Source: Oopsacas minuta
Taxonomy: Eukaryota > Porifera > Hexactinellida > Lyssacinosida > Leucopsacidae
Assembly (NCBI GenBank): GCA_024704765.1
Contig: JAKMXF010000354.1
Coordinates: 682,690-746,689, forward strand
DNA length: 64,000 nucleotides
Direction: 5' to 3'
Positions within the stretch are counted from its first letter, which is position 1. Each line of letters starts with the position of its first letter. Under the pieces are notes generated by a model. The model did no database searches. It saw only the letters and a program-made list of their open reading frames with translations, and had not been told where the DNA came from. Made by a program: the position numbers and the translations under genes. Positions 40,195 through 49,883 of this stretch are shown here, in pieces.

Positions 40195-40256
40195 ATATAA
40201 GGATTTAAAAGTGTTTCCCTTCATTTACAAATACTCTTAGTTTCGTCTTCTCTCCA

Positions 40257-40478
40257 ATGCCAATTCTCCCTGGACAAGCTGCTACCTCTAGCACACAGAT
40301 GGACGAGGAAAGTGCTGCAGATTTTAACCAAATGATGGAATATGAAGAATCTGGGATTAGTGCTTCATCTGAGCTAACTCAAACTGATAAAATAATTCAT
40401 TTGGATTTTTATAATCGTTTTGGAGATCTCTGTGATGATGACTTAGATTTAGGAGTAACTACAACCAAAGCTAAGTAA
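40257..40478 (+). CDS. COPS9: COP9 signalosome acidic subunit 9
   Basis: 73 residues from the first ATG, or 59 if the Met at 40299 is used. The C-terminal half, TDKIIHLDFYNRFGDLCDDDLDL, matches the conserved end of COPS9 (NEKxVHxDFFNxFEDLFDDDD pattern), the small acidic protein that joins the COP9 signalosome. That complex removes NEDD8 from cullins, including CUL3. The rest of the protein is low-complexity and acidic, as in the family. Short, intronless, with a MITE directly upstream. Vertebrate COPS9 has 57 residues, so the start at 40299 is attractive but undecided. Confidence 0.78.
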   Translation: MPILPGQAATSSTQMDEESAADFNQMMEYEESGISASSELTQTDKIIHLDFYNRFGDLCDDDLDLGVTTTKAK

Positions 40479-40608
40479 CTGAGAATGTTCTAAAATTTCT
40501 TGCATGATATTTGAATATTTAGTAATATACGTATTTTCCTTAGTTTTATCTTCCAAATTCTAACAATTTACATTAATACAAAATATAACTAAATATTTAA
40601 TGAATATA

Positions 40609-41196
40609 TTAGTCCCTGTCACCAATCGCTCTCCTGAGTACATCTAATACAACTCTCACTACATCTAAGTTGGGTAGAATATTCTCGTATAATACTATGT
40701 GTTCCTTTTGTTTGTTATCTCCCAATGTCTTCATGACTAACATTAAATAGAATATAACTCTCTGTCTACGGAATCCTTCGTTAACACAGACTATATCAAT
40801 ATTTTCACACAAATACGTTCTGTGGCTCAGTGGCCAGCAAATATACCTGACAACTGTCTGTATAACCTCTCCATGTACTATTACAACTTCTTCAGACAAT
40901 ACAATTGTAGTTAGTACAATAAACATATAAATTACTCCTATAGCAAAGGAGCTGTACCAATAAGTTAGGAAATACATAAGGATAGATAAACTCATTGCTA
41001 TAATGAGATTACACAGTATATACTTGAATACTTGAATCTTGGTGTAGCTGATTCTGATTCTAGTTATTTTATGTTTTAACTTTCCTATCTTACCTTCCAA
41101 TAACTCAGATACCCATTTATCTACCTCCAGATAGTCTCCATTGATATTCTTTCCTTTCTCATGTGTGTATGAGTTATAGCTCTTCGATTTCATCAC
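40609..41196 (-). CDS. PIGH: GPI-GlcNAc transferase subunit H
   Basis: 195 residues, single exon. A charged N-terminal stretch precedes a hydrophobic hairpin of two membrane-associated segments at about 57-95 (FKYILCNLIIAMSLSILMYF and SSFAIGVIYMFIVLTTIVLS). The PIG-H domain follows: EEVVIVHGEVIQTVVRY, ENIDIVCVNEGFRRQRVIFYL. The GxxxQTxxxY and VNE...RVIFYL pattern is that of PIGH. PIGH sits on the cytosolic face of the endoplasmic reticulum in the PIGA complex, which makes the first intermediate of GPI anchors. The two probable GPI-anchored paralogs at 12.5-22 kb would depend on this pathway. Confidence 0.85.
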   Translation of the reverse strand: MMKSKSYNSYTHEKGKNINGDYLEVDKWVSELLEGKIGKLKHKITRIRISYTKIQVFKYILCNLIIAMSLSILMYFLTYWYSSFAIGVIYMFIVLTTIVLSEEVVIVHGEVIQTVVRYICWPLSHRTYLCENIDIVCVNEGFRRQRVIFYLMLVMKTLGDNKQKEHIVLYENILPNLDVVRVVLDVLRRAIGDRD

Positions 41197-41444
41197 AACT
41201 AATTCTGTAGTATTGAATTTTGATAAGTAACAACCTTATGGTTACAAGACATAGCTTATGAAGTGAATTATGGTTGTTATTTATTGGTTTTCATTTATTT
41301 ATCAACACTTATAAATATTAATACAACTAGACAATGACAACTGAAAAACTATAGCAAACCTCTGAATTCAAGACAATGTTTCAACAATACATACAAACCA
41401 TATCACTACTTATTAGGGGGATATCTTAACCTATTGAATTGATA

Positions 41445-44400
41445 TTATTTGCTAGAATCATTAAAGCTACTGTACAAAGGATTCTTCTCTTCGAAGGGGA
41501 AGTTATCAGGATCAGGGATTGACTTTAGAATAGTAGTAACGTAATGAGGCTCTTTAGATTTAAGTCCTCTTGATTGAGTTAGTTGTTGTGCTACTTCGCT
41601 GGTAAGAGTATCCTGGTCAACATAACTGTACTCAGATGATAGATTACCGTTATTTGTATGTGGTTGTTTCAATCGAGCATTCTCCAGGAATTTGGGTGTG
41701 ATTACGTCATCTGCTTTTGAATACTCATGATTCGGAATATCATCATCTATATCTTCATATTCGTGTACAGGCTCCTGTCCTAAATTGTTGTTAACTGCGG
41801 GGGGAGAAATAGTAGGCGGTACTATTGTAGCATTTCCATCTATTTCCATGTATGTAGCATCATCTAGCACTACTGTATTAGGAAATCTTGATTGTGATTC
41901 TTTCTTTAAAGCTGATGCTTTTTTCGAGTTTATTCGTTCTTGATTTACGTATTCAATTGTCTCGTTTGATTTTTCTTGGTATGCCATTGTTTTAGGGTCT
42001 AAACTTTCATAGAGTGTTCCTATGTTTCCAAGATATTCAGTAGGAACTGTCCTCTCTACCTCAGGATTGGTCTCGAGGTAGTCAGCTTGTGCTGTTCTCT
42101 CTAGAGTGGGGTTGAAATCAAGATATTCACTAGGTGCTGTCCTCTTTACGTCAGGATTGGTCCCAAGATAACCAGTTGGTGCCGTCCTTTCTAATGTAGG
42201 ATTTGAATCAAGATATTCAGAAGCTACTGTCCTCTCTACCTCAAGATTGGTCTCGAGGTAGTCAGCTTGTGCTGTTCTCTCTAGAGTGGGGTTGGAATCA
42301 AGATATTCACTAGGTGCTGTCCTCTTTACGTCAGGATTGGTCCCAAGATAACCAGTTGGTGCCGTCCTTTCTAATGTAGGATTTGAATCAAGATATTCAG
42401 AAGCTACTGTCCTCTCTACCTCAGCATTGGTCTCGAGGTAGTCAGCTTGTGCTGTTCTCTCTAGAGTGGGGTTGGAATCAAGATATTCACTAGGTGCTGT
42501 CCTCTTTACGTCAGGATTGGTCCCAAGATAACCAGTTGGTGCCGTCCTTTCTAATGTAGGATTTGAATCAAGATATTCAGAAGCTACTGTCCTCTCTACC
42601 TCAGCATTGGTCTCGAGGTAGTCAGCTTGTGCTGTTCTCTCTAGTGTGGGGTTGGAATCAAGATATTCACTAGGTGCTGTCCTCTCTACCTCAGGATTTG
42701 TCTCGAGGTATCCAGCTGTTGCTATCCTCTCTAATGTGGGGTTGGTGGAATCAAGATATTCAGTAGGTGCTGTCCTCTTTACATCAGGGTTGTTTTCAAG
42801 GTATCCAGCTGTTGCTGTTCTTTCTAGGTCAGGATTTGTCTCGTAGTAGCCAGCTTGTGCTGTCCTCTCTAAAGTTGGAGTAACATAGTCGGTAGCTTTT
42901 TCCTGAATGGCTGTTTTATCTAAATTTGACTTCAGCTTGACGTCAGAATATGGGTTTATATACACATCCATCTTCTTATAGTTCTTACTTGATCTTGTTT
43001 CTAAGTAATCACTGGAATTCTTAGTATCAGTGACATAAATATCATTTGATTGCATGTATTCACTCCCAGAATCTGTCTTACTTGTCCTGTTGGATACTGA
43101 GCTCTCTCCTTCTATATAATGATTTGGGCTTAGGAAGTTGCTTGAATTATTAGCACCCGTTTTACTAACGACATCATTCGCTAGCATATAATCACTTTCT
43201 GGAATTTCTACAGCTGTTGAATCTGTATTCAGGTTAGAAGAAATGTTTTGATAAACTTCTACCTTTTGAGTTGTACTATCGTTAGCGAGAGAATATTCGT
43301 TAATGTCATCTGATTGTGCTGGTGGAGGTATAAATGAAGCACCTGCGGTATTATCCCTATTAGAAAATTGATCTCCCGTTAGTTGCTTGGATACCCTTAA
43401 ATTCTCATAGTTCAATCCTCCCCTCTTCCCATTAATTGCGTCTCTAACTAATATTTGAACTTGTGTAGTGACTAAATAAGCCATCACTTCATCATCAATT
43501 TCTTCATAATCCGGTACAATACTGCTGTCACGTGATTCACTTCTCATCCCGTGATCTGGATCCCCGTACACGTATAGGCTAGGTTCATTGAGCATTTCTT
43601 GAAGCTGATGGCTGAGGCTCTCAAATGAAATCCTATCGTCTGGTTTATCTATCCAACACTGATTCAGTAAATGATATAGTTTAGAGCTGCAGTTTTTCGG
43701 TTGTTCTAACCGATCTCCCGAAACTAGCAACTCTATAACCTGTTGAGGCTTTACATTGCCATAAGGACGTTTTGCTGAAGTTAGAATTTCCCATACAGTT
43801 ATCCCATAGCTCCAAATATCAGACTTGTGAGAATATTGTTTGTAGAAAATTGATTCTAGCGGCATCCACCTAACTGGAATTTTCCCTCCACTTGATATAT
43901 ACTGATCCTCTCCTACATCAAGAATTCTACTCATTCCAAAATCTGATATCTTAACTAGCTCGTTTGAAGCTACAAGACAGTTCCTTGACGCTAGATCTCT
44001 ATGCACAAGCCGCCTGGACTCCAGATAATTCATACCGCTTGCTATTTGCTGCATGAACGTTAACCTGATTGAGGGAGTTAAATATTTTCCTTCTATCTTG
44101 AGATAGTCCAAAAGAGAGCCACCTTGTACCAACTCATTAATTACCATGAGTTGTCTCGCCATGCAGAGACAATAGAATCTAACTAAGTATTTATTCCGCA
44201 TCTTAGCTAGTAGCACTGCCTCTTTGATAAGCTCCTGCATATCTTCTATCGGTGCATCTTGATTCAACTCCTTTATTGCTACCATTACAGGCTCTCCATC
44301 AACTGGTAGCCACACACCTCTGTACACTATACCGAATGCGCCTTTTCCCAAAACTTCTTTCTTCTCGATTCTAGTCAGATCTGCTATAACTAGTTGTGTC

Positions 44401-47354
44401 ATATCTGCCTCTACTAGGGAGTCCTGACTTCCCATCCTCAAACGGGAGTATTTTGTCAAGTTTGAGCCCAGTGTGTCCATCTCAACTGATCCCACAGAAG
44501 GTCTGAGATCTTTTGGAAGCAATGCATAAGTTGGATTTTCTAATTCTTCTTCTACTTTCAATTTCTTCTTAGAGGCTCTGAAATAGAACACAATGCAAAT
44601 GAAGAAACTTATTACTCCACACACAACTATTGTAATTCCTGCTAGGAATGCACCAATAATTGGAAATTTGTACTCATCCAGAGTTTCTCCCAGAGAACTT
44701 GCGTTGTTAGGTGTACATGTTATTGCGTTCTCGTCCAGTCCGTAATTGGGCGGGCACTCGATCAAACATTTACCATCTAATTTCGCGAAGAGACACTCAG
44801 TACAATCATCTATACTCGTGCAAGCTTTACATAAAGGATCGCAAGCTAAGCACTCCGAGATAGTACTATGTTCCCCATAGAATCCTTCATAGCATTCTCC
44901 TGTACATGTTGCATTGGATACTCCCCACATTGTGAAGAAGTTAGGATCATTACAAGCAGTACAGTTGTATTTTCCTGAACCGTCACAGGTTCCGCATGAA
45001 CCGTGACAAAGAGCGCAATTAGCACTGGAATCTTCGTATTTACCATCACCGCAAGCTTCAACACATTCACCCTCATCATTAAAATTCCGACACTCAGTAC
45101 AATCAAAAGAAGTTGGACCAGTACATCCTATACACTCTTGATTGCATGATTTGCATTCCTTTATCGCTACGTACATATTTGCCTCGCATGTTTCCACACA
45201 AACATCATTATTGATGAAATACTTGCAAGTCAAACAATTCTCAACTCCTGGGCCGCTACATGATTCACATAAGGAGTCACAGGGCCGACATACTTTGATA
45301 TCAGTATCAGAAATGCTTGTGTCTGGAACAACCTCTGATACTGATTCTGTCCGTTCATAGAAACTAATACCAGGACATATGTCACCTGCAATACACCCAA
45401 TTTGATTGTCTTCCTCATCCATTACGATTCTACCACACAAGTTGCATCCTCCATCAGATATCGTTATATTGGGGCCAGTACAACCCATAACACACAAGCT
45501 GTTACATGTTATACAGGTCTTAGCCTCATCTATGAAATTATTGTCGGGACAGGATTCAACACACTCATTATTATATTTGACATATACACATGCATCACAG
45601 GTGAAACTTGTAGCGTCAGTGCATGAATTGAGACATTGTATATTGCAAGGAGAGCAAGTTTTTGTTTCTATGTTTGAAAATACATGCGGTATCCCTGAAC
45701 AGTTTCTTACACATGTACGTTCATGTAAGAAGTTCCTACAGCTGACACAACGTGTTGGTCCTGGTCCCCAGCAGCGGTGTTCTGGTTCACACTCGTAATC
45801 ACATGTACAATTAGGATCATCAGGATAATCAGCTGGGTTACTCAGTGAAATTTCACCCTCAGGTCTGAACACGGTCAGATTAGCGAGATAGCATAAATTG
45901 GAGTTGAATAATACAGATATGATTCCTGCGTTAACTGTTTGCAAAGCTGACAAGTCAATGTATTCAAAGTTATTAAAGCCAATAACCACTGAAGAGGTAC
46001 CCGATAAATAAAATGTATTTCCTTCTATTATCTGTAAATTCCGTAGAAAATCAAACACGTTTATACTAGCAGGAGAGTGTAGTATTGCCAGATAACCTGT
46101 AATCTCTGTAATACTCTCCAAATATCTCAATCCCGTCTCATTGATTCCTTCATATGTAGCGCTGTTTATTACAATTGGCCCATTCACTCTTGTGCAGTTT
46201 TCAAACAAATGTACTGTATCTACTTCTAATGCATTAGAAACACCGTTAATATCAGTTCCATTACATTCTACCGGACAAGCACTTCCACATTTTTGACATT
46301 TCAACACACCACCGTCTACAACTTGAGTATATTCCGCTGGACATCTCAATACACATTCCTCATCAAATTGTATGTAATTTCCTATACACTCTGGTACACA
46401 GAATTTGTCTAACGTGAATTTACCATCTGGATTCAACTCAGCCATGAGTGTTGTGGGGTTTAATACAAACTGTGGTGGACAAGTTTCTACACAAATCTCG
46501 TCATTATACTTATCCCTACAGCCATAGCATTGATCTGCTCCTGGACCGTAACACCCTCCCAAACAGAATTCATGACAACACAACCCCTGGTCTACGTCAT
46601 AACATCCTGAAAGTGGATTGCATAAAGTACAACTCCCTAATGAGTAGGAGGAAGTCAGTATTTGGCAATTGCTCATATTCCAACACGCATCTTCTAAGCA
46701 CTGTTCACACAACGATTCCGTTAATGTTACATTGCATTCGCTCGCTAGATCTAAAATTACAGTATTATCATAGTTCATACTTACTTCTACATCAATTCGA
46801 AATATTATTTCATCCGTCCTTAGAAGTTCTATCCAATTAATTCCGTATAAGTTACAGCCTGTGTTTGGATCTAAGATTTCCTTAGTAATATCAACAGCCC
46901 CTGTCACATCTCTGTTCTCTAAGATTCCTACTGTGTGTGCCGCTATGTATGTGAGTTGTGGGAATAGGATCTGGTCTATTGTGCAATTTGTGAAGAAAAT
47001 GGCATACTTTTGAGTCCCGAAGCTTGGAATAAATGGGTCTCTTCCTTCTATTATTCTTAATCGTGGTAGTATTAGCTCAGGGGTTTTTACGTTAGAGAAA
47101 AGTATGTGTCCAGTGACTTCTTCTAATTGGTTGAGGAATGAAAAGTTGGAATTCTGGAGTTCTGGAGAAGAACTATCCAAGAATATCGATAAAGTTCCAA
47201 GAATCCGTCGACAACCGCAATATTCGTCATCAAAATAGGACAATGGCTGTATATTCACTAGTAGCTTACTTATGCATAGTTCTCGTACAGGACATTGTCC
47301 TAATGTAAAAGTAATTAAACCTGAAAAAAGCAATATTTTTACGAAGATTAACAT
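41445..47354 (-). CDS. Receptor tyrosine kinase of ErbB/insulin-receptor type with repeat tail
   Basis: 1969 residues, in one exon. The order is signal peptide (LLFSGLITFTLGQ), receptor L domain 1 (about 22-160), furin-like Cys-rich region (about 205-300), L domain 2 (about 375-510), and an unusually long run of further Cys-rich modules to about 880. A membrane span follows at about 891-920 (GAFLAGITIVVCGVISFFIC), then the kinase at about 1005-1256. Kinase motifs are intact: GKGAFGIVYRG, VAIKELNQD, HRDLASRN, DFGMSRI, GGKIPVRWMPLES. GGKxPxxWMxLES and the post-kinase segment EPSLYVYGDPDH resemble ErbB receptors. The 700-residue tail includes YEEIDDE, many YxxN/YLxT sites and a 15-residue tandem repeat with a Tyr in each unit. 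It should bind growth-factor-like ligands and recruit SH2 proteins. Orthology to EGFR or INSR is not settled. Confidence 0.93.
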   Translation of the reverse strand: MLIFVKILLFSGLITFTLGQCPVRELCISKLLVNIQPLSYFDDEYCGCRRILGTLSIFLDSSSPELQNSNFSFLNQLEEVTGHILFSNVKTPELILPRLRIIEGRDPFIPSFGTQKYAIFFTNCTIDQILFPQLTYIAAHTVGILENRDVTGAVDITKEILDPNTGCNLYGINWIELLRTDEIIFRIDVEVSMNYDNTVILDLASECNVTLTESLCEQCLEDACWNMSNCQILTSSYSLGSCTLCNPLSGCYDVDQGLCCHEFCLGGCYGPGADQCYGCRDKYNDEICVETCPPQFVLNPTTLMAELNPDGKFTLDKFCVPECIGNYIQFDEECVLRCPAEYTQVVDGGVLKCQKCGSACPVECNGTDINGVSNALEVDTVHLFENCTRVNGPIVINSATYEGINETGLRYLESITEITGYLAILHSPASINVFDFLRNLQIIEGNTFYLSGTSSVVIGFNNFEYIDLSALQTVNAGIISVLFNSNLCYLANLTVFRPEGEISLSNPADYPDDPNCTCDYECEPEHRCWGPGPTRCVSCRNFLHERTCVRNCSGIPHVFSNIETKTCSPCNIQCLNSCTDATSFTCDACVYVKYNNECVESCPDNNFIDEAKTCITCNSLCVMGCTGPNITISDGGCNLCGRIVMDEEDNQIGCIAGDICPGISFYERTESVSEVVPDTSISDTDIKVCRPCDSLCESCSGPGVENCLTCKYFINNDVCVETCEANMYVAIKECKSCNQECIGCTGPTSFDCTECRNFNDEGECVEACGDGKYEDSSANCALCHGSCGTCDGSGKYNCTACNDPNFFTMWGVSNATCTGECYEGFYGEHSTISECLACDPLCKACTSIDDCTECLFAKLDGKCLIECPPNYGLDENAITCTPNNASSLGETLDEYKFPIIGAFLAGITIVVCGVISFFICIVFYFRASKKKLKVEEELENPTYALLPKDLRPSVGSVEMDTLGSNLTKYSRLRMGSQDSLVEADMTQLVIADLTRIEKKEVLGKGAFGIVYRGVWLPVDGEPVMVAIKELNQDAPIEDMQELIKEAVLLAKMRNKYLVRFYCLCMARQLMVINELVQGGSLLDYLKIEGKYLTPSIRLTFMQQIASGMNYLESRRLVHRDLASRNCLVASNELVKISDFGMSRILDVGEDQYISSGGKIPVRWMPLESIFYKQYSHKSDIWSYGITVWEILTSAKRPYGNVKPQQVIELLVSGDRLEQPKNCSSKLYHLLNQCWIDKPDDRISFESLSHQLQEMLNEPSLYVYGDPDHGMRSESRDSSIVPDYEEIDDEVMAYLVTTQVQILVRDAINGKRGGLNYENLRVSKQLTGDQFSNRDNTAGASFIPPPAQSDDINEYSLANDSTTQKVEVYQNISSNLNTDSTAVEIPESDYMLANDVVSKTGANNSSNFLSPNHYIEGESSVSNRTSKTDSGSEYMQSNDIYVTDTKNSSDYLETRSSKNYKKMDVYINPYSDVKLKSNLDKTAIQEKATDYVTPTLERTAQAGYYETNPDLERTATAGYLENNPDVKRTAPTEYLDSTNPTLERIATAGYLETNPEVERTAPSEYLDSNPTLERTAQADYLETNAEVERTVASEYLDSNPTLERTAPTGYLGTNPDVKRTAPSEYLDSNPTLERTAQADYLETNAEVERTVASEYLDSNPTLERTAPTGYLGTNPDVKRTAPSEYLDSNPTLERTAQADYLETNLEVERTVASEYLDSNPTLERTAPTGYLGTNPDVKRTAPSEYLDFNPTLERTAQADYLETNPEVERTVPTEYLGNIGTLYESLDPKTMAYQEKSNETIEYVNQERINSKKASALKKESQSRFPNTVVLDDATYMEIDGNATIVPPTISPPAVNNNLGQEPVHEYEDIDDDIPNHEYSKADDVITPKFLENARLKQPHTNNGNLSSEYSYVDQDTLTSEVAQQLTQSRGLKSKEPHYVTTILKSIPDPDNFPFEEKNPLYSSFNDSSK
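42025..42890. repeat. 45-bp coding repeat in 180-bp higher-order units (RTK tail)
   Basis: Each 45-base unit encodes 15 residues of the form YL[D/E/G][S/T]NPxxERTAxx[D/E/G]. Four variant units make a 180-base higher-order repeat. Lines 42061-42240, 42241-42420 and 42421-42600 are almost identical copies, with a partial fourth. All copies keep the frame, and nearly every unit keeps the tyrosine. Near-identity indicates recent unequal exchange or gene conversion. Confidence 0.95.
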
Positions 47355-47723
47355 TTTTCACGTCAATAACTTTTCACCAAATATTCTTCTTTATACTCTT
47401 TGCATTTCTATCACGGCATAATAATGTAGGCATCTTTTCAATATAGGGCATACTCAATTGCTGAAACATAATACATTAACATAGGTCATACCGAGAATGC
47501 TTTACTCGTCCTTACTTGTATATGATTTGGATATTATATTCCAGTTGAATATGCAATTTCTTTGAAATTGAGCTCATGTATCCTTTGTCACTAAATTAGT
47601 GGAAATCTTTACAACTCATTATATTTCTCCAAATACCTCAAATCACACATATTAAATCATTTATCAATTTATAGTATTAGCTAGAATCTTTGGAATATTA
47701 TTAATTAAAGTAGTCTTTCAGTT
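47355..47723. other. Divergent promoter region of RTK and TBCB
   Basis: 369 AT-rich bases between the start codons of two divergently transcribed genes. I see no TATA element, repeat or extra exon that I could defend. Confidence 0.45.
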
Positions 47724-48449
47724 ATGGCTAATACTGTAATAAACACAGCACCAGAAATGGTGCTGTTACAAATACGTTGTCCTTCAACAGGGCAAATTAC
47801 AGAAAAGAGATTTGACAACTCGATATCTGTTGGGGAATTGAAAGGGAAGTTAGAACTAATAACAGGCATGTTAGGTTCTACGATGGATCTGGGACTATAC
47901 TCCAAAACTAATGCATACGTTTGTGGTTTGATTGATAACATGAAGCCTCTCTCTGCTTACAATGTAGCGGAGGATATGGTAGTTGAAGTAACCAGTAGTG
48001 ATCCTAAAAGTAAAGTCATAGATTTCAGTGATCCTAACTTTCAGCGCTACGAACTCAACGAAGACGACTACGATAAGCGACCTGGGACGGTAAGGGCTTT
48101 CCTAAAACAGAACCAGCTGGGTACATTCAGTGGTAAAGCTGCACCAAAGGCGAACGAAGATGACGGTAAGGAAGAAGCGGAAAAATTGTCACTCAAGTCA
48201 CGCTGTTTAGTTACTATGCCTAATCAATCTGGCAAAAAGGGTGTGATCATATATATCGGTAAAACTGATTTCAAAGAAGGTTATTGGGTTGGGGTTCGGT
48301 ATGATGAGCCTGTAGGGAAAAACGATGGGAGTGTAAATGGCAAAAGGTACTTTGAATGTCAAGCGAAACACGGAGGATTTGTTAAGCCTAAGTATGTAAC
48401 CATGGGGGACTATCCTGAAGACACATATTCAGATGATGATGAAATGTGA
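47724..48449 (+). CDS. TBCB: Tubulin-folding cofactor B
   Basis: 241 residues, single exon, normal length. An N-terminal ubiquitin-like domain (LLQIRCPSTGQITEKRFDNSI) is followed by an acidic helical linker (FQRYELNEDDYDKRPGTVRAF) and a C-terminal CAP-Gly domain with the GKNDGSVNGKRYF signature and KHGGFVKPKYV. The protein ends in an acidic DDDEM tail that in the family interacts with the CAP-Gly groove. TBCB works with TBCE to release and degrade or recycle alpha-tubulin in the cytosol. Confidence 0.96.
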   Translation: MANTVINTAPEMVLLQIRCPSTGQITEKRFDNSISVGELKGKLELITGMLGSTMDLGLYSKTNAYVCGLIDNMKPLSAYNVAEDMVVEVTSSDPKSKVIDFSDPNFQRYELNEDDYDKRPGTVRAFLKQNQLGTFSGKAAPKANEDDGKEEAEKLSLKSRCLVTMPNQSGKKGVIIYIGKTDFKEGYWVGVRYDEPVGKNDGSVNGKRYFECQAKHGGFVKPKYVTMGDYPEDTYSDDDEM

Positions 48450-48749
48450 TAGTCTCATCAGCCTATGCTTACCAGCAACTTTAATTTCTCCTCTCGAGAG
48501 GCTATAAAACTTGATAATAGAAGCTAGATTCATATATTCAATTGTGTACCCAATGTCTAAAGTTACACTAAATACACGTAATTAGTATAGCAATTTGTAT
48601 GCTCTTATTCTTGTATATCAGTCCAAGGTAGTGCTATTTGTTATTTGTTCAGTTTTTTTCATTTAATAATAATAATTGTTCTTAACATAATACTCAAGTA
48701 TTTATTGTTTCTAATATCTTACAACAAAATACTGTTAACAACCCTTAGG

Positions 48750-48803
48750 GAAAATCAAAATCTGTTCGAGATAGCGTATGTTCGAGTTAACGGATGTTGA
48801 GTG
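48750..48803. repeat. Fragment of a pogo/Tigger-like element end
   Basis: Read on the minus strand this begins CACTCAACATCCGTTAACTC and runs into GAACATACGC, like the CAGTxAACCTCGTTAACTCGAAC ends of Tigger-type elements. The partner end is not clear, so it is called a fragment. Confidence 0.4.
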
Positions 48804-49240
48804 TATTTACATAATTATTCACGTCCTACCCTCCATTTGATTGATTATTCATAAAACATACCAAATTAGTACTTATAAATGCTTGAAATAGAAATTTTGT
48901 CTTTTTGTGATTGTAATGTTGTCAATTCTATCAGTAAACAGACTTATCATTGTTTCACGTATTTTCTGCAATCGAATGGGTGTTGATATTTCCCTATATG
49001 GTATTGGTGTACTTGTGTTTTCCTGTTTGGGGATATAATTTCATGATTTATGCGTATTGATTAATTCATTAGTTTATGTAATGGAATACTCAAACATTGA
49101 TTTCCATTGAACACGAGGTAGACTGAACTGTAAACTTTTGATTACATGAATGTAGTTATTATCTCAGCATATACTATTCATTCATTATAATTCGGTGTAT
49201 GCATAATATGCTTAAATTTTAACACCAACCCCCTTCGTGA

Positions 49241-49462
49241 CAGAGTTGGAATCAGGTCCACTTTTCAGAACCTGACCCGACCCGACCCGAACCCGACCCG
49301 AACCCGAAGTGTAAATAAGTGTCGATATTAACTGAAATTCCTCTAAAATATATGTTTTGTTGATATTCTCTTTCAAAAAATGGAATTGAATCATTGAATT
49401 TAGAAAATTACACATAAAGTTCGAACTGATCAACTTTGAACCCGAACCCGATTCCAACTCTG
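49241..49462. repeat. hAT-type MITE with 8-bp target duplication
   Basis: The terminal inverted repeat CAGAGTTGGAATC is perfect at both ends (13 bases). Each end continues into an ACCCGA/CCCGAACCCGA array. The flanks CTTCGTGA (49233-49240) and CTTCGTCA (49463-49470) are an 8-base duplication with one change. An 8-base duplication plus a CAG-type end is the signature of the hAT superfamily. The element has no transposase and would need one in trans. Confidence 0.85.
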
Positions 49463-49883
49463 CTTCGTCATAATATAATTCAAAATATTATCTCGAATTA
49501 AACCAGTACTACGTTTTCTGGTCACATTATCCAATTCTTACATAACTCATAATCAAATTCCGTAATTTGAATTAAATATACAGCTCTCATAGGATTCCTA
49601 TTCACCACTGACTACGTGCCATTCTCTGATCGAGTCGGTTTCTTGTTCTTTTATGTTACCCAACTTGGTTATATTTCATTTACAATAGTATGAATATATT
49701 GATGTAATGCAGATAGCAGCTATAAATAACGTTAGCTTAGCTATACTTTATTAATATTTTGTAAATTTATGACTTCCGTTACCAAATATTTTGTTACTTT
49801 ATTATTAGCATAACATTCACGATAGTTATCTCTTTACATCCGCGAAAGGGACTTATCGCTTTTACTAATCCGTCTAAATCAGA

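Larger units (their letters stand above)
48450..49883. other. Intergenic, 1.4 kb, with transposon remnants
   Basis: The largest gene-free stretch on the right half. It contains a Tigger-like end at about 48750-48803 (GTTCGAGTTAACGGATGTTG then AGTG before TA) and the hAT-type MITE at 49241-49462. The remainder is AT-rich with no coding signal. The receptor phosphatase promoter should lie at the right end. Confidence 0.5.

Noticed and set aside
42061-42600. Regular 180-bp spacing that could suggest an array such as CRISPR
   Set aside because: Units are contiguous and coding in one frame, with no spacer-repeat alternation, and the host is an animal.
42646-42846. Plus-strand open frame over the RTK tail repeat
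   Set aside because: It is the antisense shadow of the 45-bp repeat, which keeps one reverse frame open because of its periodicity.
48450-49240. Search for tRNA or other RNA genes in the longest gene-free stretches
   Set aside because: No cloverleaf-like arms, A/B boxes or other conserved RNA motifs could be recognised by eye. A dedicated covariance-model scan would be needed to exclude them.
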